DNA of 9,010 bases from Myxococcales bacterium (GTDB lineage: Bacteria; Myxococcota; Bradymonadia; REDH01). Within the stretch, counting starts at the first letter, position 1; the number at the start of each line of letters is the position of its first letter. The notes under the pieces are model-generated. The model made no database searches, had not been told where the DNA came from, and saw only the letters and a program-made list of their open reading frames with translations. Location: contig JAGWVZ010000118.1 of the NCBI GenBank assembly GCA_018970625.1, forward strand, positions 1 through 9,010, given 5' to 3'. Below, one piece after another: positions 8,101 to 9,010 of the stretch. Both the position numbers and the translations under genes were made by a program.

Positions 8101-9010
8101 GCGCGCGCAGCGCCTTCTCGCGCTGGGTCGGCGCGATGACGCGCTCGAGGATGTCGAGCAGGTGGTCGCCGACGCGCCCGCCCTGGACGGCGTGGACACG
8201 CTCTGGCTGTCGTGTCTGGACTCTACCGAGGTCGTGGAACGGCATCAGGAGTCGGCGTACGCGCTGCTGTCGCGGCTGGCTGCGCAGTCACGGTGGTCGG
8301 AGTGGGTGCTGCTGGCACGCTTTCTGGCGCCCGGGCTGCCGCCGGCCGAAGCCGTTGTGCTGCTGGACGAGTGCGCCAGCACGCTGCGTCGGCACCTGAA
8401 CGAGCCCGGTGCTGCGCTGGAGTGTCAGCTGCAGGCATTTGGGCTGCGTGAGCTCACCGAGTCCGATATTCACGATGTGTTGGAGAGCGCGCAGGTGGCA
8501 GGCCGCTGGGGGCTGGTCGCCGACGCGTTCGCCGCACGCGCAGCCGATGGAGCGGGAGTGCTTACCGCTCAGCTGTTCGAGACAGCCGCCGGGATTGCGG
8601 CAGAGCATCTGCACGAGCTGTCGCAGGCCATCGGGTTGCTGGAGCAGTCGATCGACGCTGACCCGACGCGCAGCTCGGCCTATGCGGCGCTGGTGAACGT
8701 GTTGCAGCGGGCCGAACGTGACGACGCCCTGATCGAGGCGCTGGAACGCTGGGCAGATGCCAGTAGCGACGCCGACGAATGTTGCACGGTGCTCCTGAAA
8801 CTGGCCGCGGTTCATCGCGACGCGCGCGGCGATTTCGAGGCCGCCCTGCCAGCGCTGCGTCGGGCTGTGCAGGTCGCTCCCGGGAACGAGGCCGCTCGTC
8901 GGCACCTGCTGAGTGCGCTCGAACGAACCGAGGCCTGGGACGAGCTGGCGCAAGAGCTGTCGTTGATGCTTGACTCGGCCGCACCGTCCGAGGTGGTCCG
9001 TCTGGCGCGT
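2165..9010 (+). CDS. Giant TPR-like helical-repeat protein, 3' truncated
   Basis: The frame runs from the ATG at 2165 to the last base, 2282 codons without a stop; the C-terminus is outside the window. I read every codon. Residues 1-198 form a helical domain with a recognisable TPR pair, for example DERLGDPKSAIERYRAAFKA at about 90-109. Residues 199-270 are a low-complexity Ala/Pro/Asp/Ser linker. From about 271 onward the protein is an almost unbroken array of amphipathic helices rich in Ala, Leu, Glu, Asp and Arg. Its recurring pattern is G-R-W-x-E-L-x-x-x-L-x-x-x-A, then a helix ending in L-x-D-x-x-x-A, then L-x-x-x-P-x-x-x-x-A-L-x-x-L. No signal peptide, membrane segment or catalytic motif is seen, so a cytoplasmic scaffold is the best guess. 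Solenoids of this kind bind partner proteins; the partners here are unknown. The gene lies 148 bases downstream of the membrane-protein gene on the same strand and may share its transcript. I do not recognise a named orthologue. Confidence 0.93.
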   Translation, partial: MARQNEDWIERLQSFADVSTAVATLSEALVQDRDHRGLIRLWVQASTLLPESSHAGHFRALLQQLDMVASAVESDEIRSEILLETGKIADERLGDPKSAIERYRAAFKASQFNLRALDLARRVYVAQENYGMGRKLYELQLKSVREPSDQAATLTAAARFVHVYMPESDEAKSLLEQALARVPGYAPALELRAEMAAGAVVADAPPASESADDDGPTTRMSPLTDEQAGAAVDARDEGAAVQAADRSTEAPAVASRPASPKAVVAAAGPHPAVQAARELAAASGWAAAYKSLDDALTRAGSAAERNQLAEQAGELAWKEGGDLERADGWFKRVRLADARNRTMLSFYVAQSELQGDPRKQQAALQALLAVLDGDDAVDVQIRLAQLAEEKLDNPGRALDLWAAVRKARPDDDTARAALRRILPATGKWTRLIELLREEQSRVSEADESAQQALREELFAVYRDHANMPIQADATALQILEHDAAHVSAYRWLSERYRHAERSSELAALLRTWGLATGGVEGARALHEAALLYRDELGRPDDANEVFLGLLERDPSNEEVFAELESTLVSEGKVAERVAIRRARLAALEGAVREAFVRATLDVAASDESLLLPCLLDACAVCPDDDALLDRALLLRTGMSAQEWDAFGVAHLERRFSDALAESLVEARISELHDAAGALALARQWMERSPTVASPFLMEALAASGLWVELVEHARTSDMLELAWELLEPAAAEHTHLFGLLADFAADDLNDMGRLIPVLQRWFGVESDNSTIVRRLVDAEVGRGGFEQAAEWLDVLLNLQSGAPATERALLHDEAAALHMERTLRSDLSLDHVCRALELAPSRERLQRAVSLGESLGSPTQVCEALERAIHSAPLPDERSEWLRELSRLQQSAGLDEGAVAHWRALLGLVPGDSEALDALEALLGASQRWDEFVVVLEEAIAAVSPELGRALRYRIVRIRGEKLGQVNETIAELERLVQSDRNDRAAWSELRRLRVSAGHLEAAMEAAANELRLASDDAERTAALLMLAQLHLDTARDAAALGYIREAFKSSPESERGLATDMLLQLVDRGLVLDAVPLVDPLLESAGRWADLLRVLVAQSRALSSVDATQWARMAEIAEQRCDDRETALLAWTRWLESEVPTPAAWQALQRLTANDDDLLGRWRALLETHGLTALSWSIEAYAERLMANGHNAEAWQLRARWCHEEASSLQGEAAAALYVRAGQIRSGQLGDVGGAVASFRAALQESPLDDEAFTALHGLLTEQSADGDLDQLLTQRIAALRAADGSPDDMEFARGLLVGLRARNPGQYNEALEVAGDALQANPAALGVIADVQQIFEASTDESASFATAHALLMSTWRALGDQDEVTAQLHAAVTRAPESMRPGLHFELAQALATDPEMADEALEHVRIALVSDPSLTGAIELLCSTAQTTGRWVDALGALEQAAEALEQVDLWLLVADTYERELGDLAEAANSLERALALQGDSLPQVQRLCTLRRSDGDLPQLAEALQRLAALQVEGSAERTGTLLELAGVHAQMDRAEESIATWESLLGDDGQRAVARRALLALYRATGRYADLATLLRDEIAATAPAAERAALHRALGELYDGQLNDPTEAVLQFDEAVALQSDDAEAWRQLVRLHGDADRYDLLVDALRALIPLLQGEERHGFTLQLARVLQQQLFEAGAALEVLGGLKGVELSSQHSESYNSLLEALLEASETQEAAAELLATRYRDAGNDAALAVILGRQSQFDLSPERRAEYLDEAADLYATSLQELDAALTALLERFVLLPDSSVLSRIQSLALQANAAWRVADELGRVLHGALPADLTADIHVMLAGLLRESGGDADDVSQHLAAAQALRPHDAGLLQLLYEVMSDAGRWSELADLLETAAAAMTSREDTLVLHERLNALFSGPLDDDERALRNAVTALELDSGCVFAIETARRVCENRGDLDALVDVLERIATQESDASGRARLRFERAQRLLALGRRDDALEDVEQVVADAPALDGVDTLWLSCLDSTEVVERHQESAYALLSRLAAQSRWSEWVLLARFLAPGLPPAEAVVLLDECASTLRRHLNEPGAALECQLQAFGLRELTESDIHDVLESAQVAGRWGLVADAFAARAADGAGVLTAQLFETAAGIAAEHLHELSQAIGLLEQSIDADPTRSSAYAALVNVLQRAERDDALIEALERWADASSDADECCTVLLKLAAVHRDARGDFEAALPALRRAVQVAPGNEAARRHLLSALERTEAWDELAQELSLMLDSAAPSEVVRLAR
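2975..9010 (+). repeat. Protein-level array of about 25 diverged twin-TPR units, period about 72 residues
   Basis: Using the aromatic or hydrophobic residue of the G-R-W-x-E-L motif as anchor, units fall at protein residues 428, 502, 573, 643, 706, 785, 858, 929, 1000, 1089, 1163, 1270, 1435, 1503, 1575, 1647, 1721, 1809, 1881, 1953, 2044, 2115, 2186 and 2258. Most steps are 68-74 residues, that is two 34-residue TPRs plus a few. The best examples carry Trp or Tyr at the anchor (929, 1089, 1163, 1435, 1575, 1647, 1881, 2044, 2115, 2258). Between 1163 and 1435 the phase is hard to follow and anchors are uncertain. Units are strongly diverged: I saw no long identical nucleotide copies, so this is an old array rather than a recent tandem duplication. 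The alignment is by eye. Confidence 0.7.

Noticed and set aside
4940..8245. An 1101-codon open frame on the - strand
   Set aside because: It lies in exact codon register opposite the giant TPR gene, so its stops would correspond to sense TTA, CTA or TCA codons, which this GC-rich gene avoids. It ends at sense TCA codons (4940 and 8288). The translation is a Gln/Arg/His/Val/Gly-rich mix without domain pattern, while the + strand gives regular TPR helices.
2975..9010. Recent tandem DNA duplication or CRISPR-like array in the repeat region
   Set aside because: The periodicity is visible only at protein level; I found no long identical direct repeats or regular spacers at nucleotide level.

Overview
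The window reads as part of a GC-rich bacterial chromosome. All three genes are on the + strand and the coding density is about 98%. I see no RNA gene, mobile element or CRISPR array. The base composition, the near absence of TTA, CTA and TCA codons over long stretches, and the very long TPR-type protein fit a large-genome Gram-negative such as a Myxococcota or Bradymonadota-like delta lineage. That placement is inference; no marker gene is present.

Layout. (1) Positions 2-964 hold the C-terminal 320 residues of a protein whose start lies left of the window. It has a GT-B-like (MurG/GT28-type) donor-binding half, a Pro/Ala-rich linker and a charged coiled coil. (2) Positions 961-2016 encode a 351-residue polytopic membrane protein of the UPF0104 / lysylphosphatidylglycerol-synthase-TM (flippase-like) family. 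It overlaps gene 1 by ATGA, so the two are probably translationally coupled. (3) A 148-base gap carries only weak hairpins. (4) From the ATG at 2165, one reading frame stays open to the last base: 2282 codons, no stop, C-terminus beyond the window. It encodes a giant all-helical TPR-like protein with a small N-terminal TPR domain, a roughly 70-residue low-complexity linker and a solenoid of about 25 units with a period near 72 residues.

How they may work together. A GT-B enzyme of the MurG type acts on membrane lipid acceptors, and the UPF0104 fold is associated with moving or modifying lipids and lipid-linked sugars. Genes 1 and 2 therefore look like a small envelope glycolipid or glycopolymer module. 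The giant repeat protein has no signal peptide and should be a cytoplasmic scaffold. Whether it belongs to the same pathway is unproven, because the gap could hold its own promoter.

Most notable: the giant TPR-like gene, with its regular twin-TPR period broken by recurrent longer steps, and the gene 1 GT-like domain, which lacks the usual Glu of the nucleotide-sugar site and carries a PspA-like coiled-coil tail.
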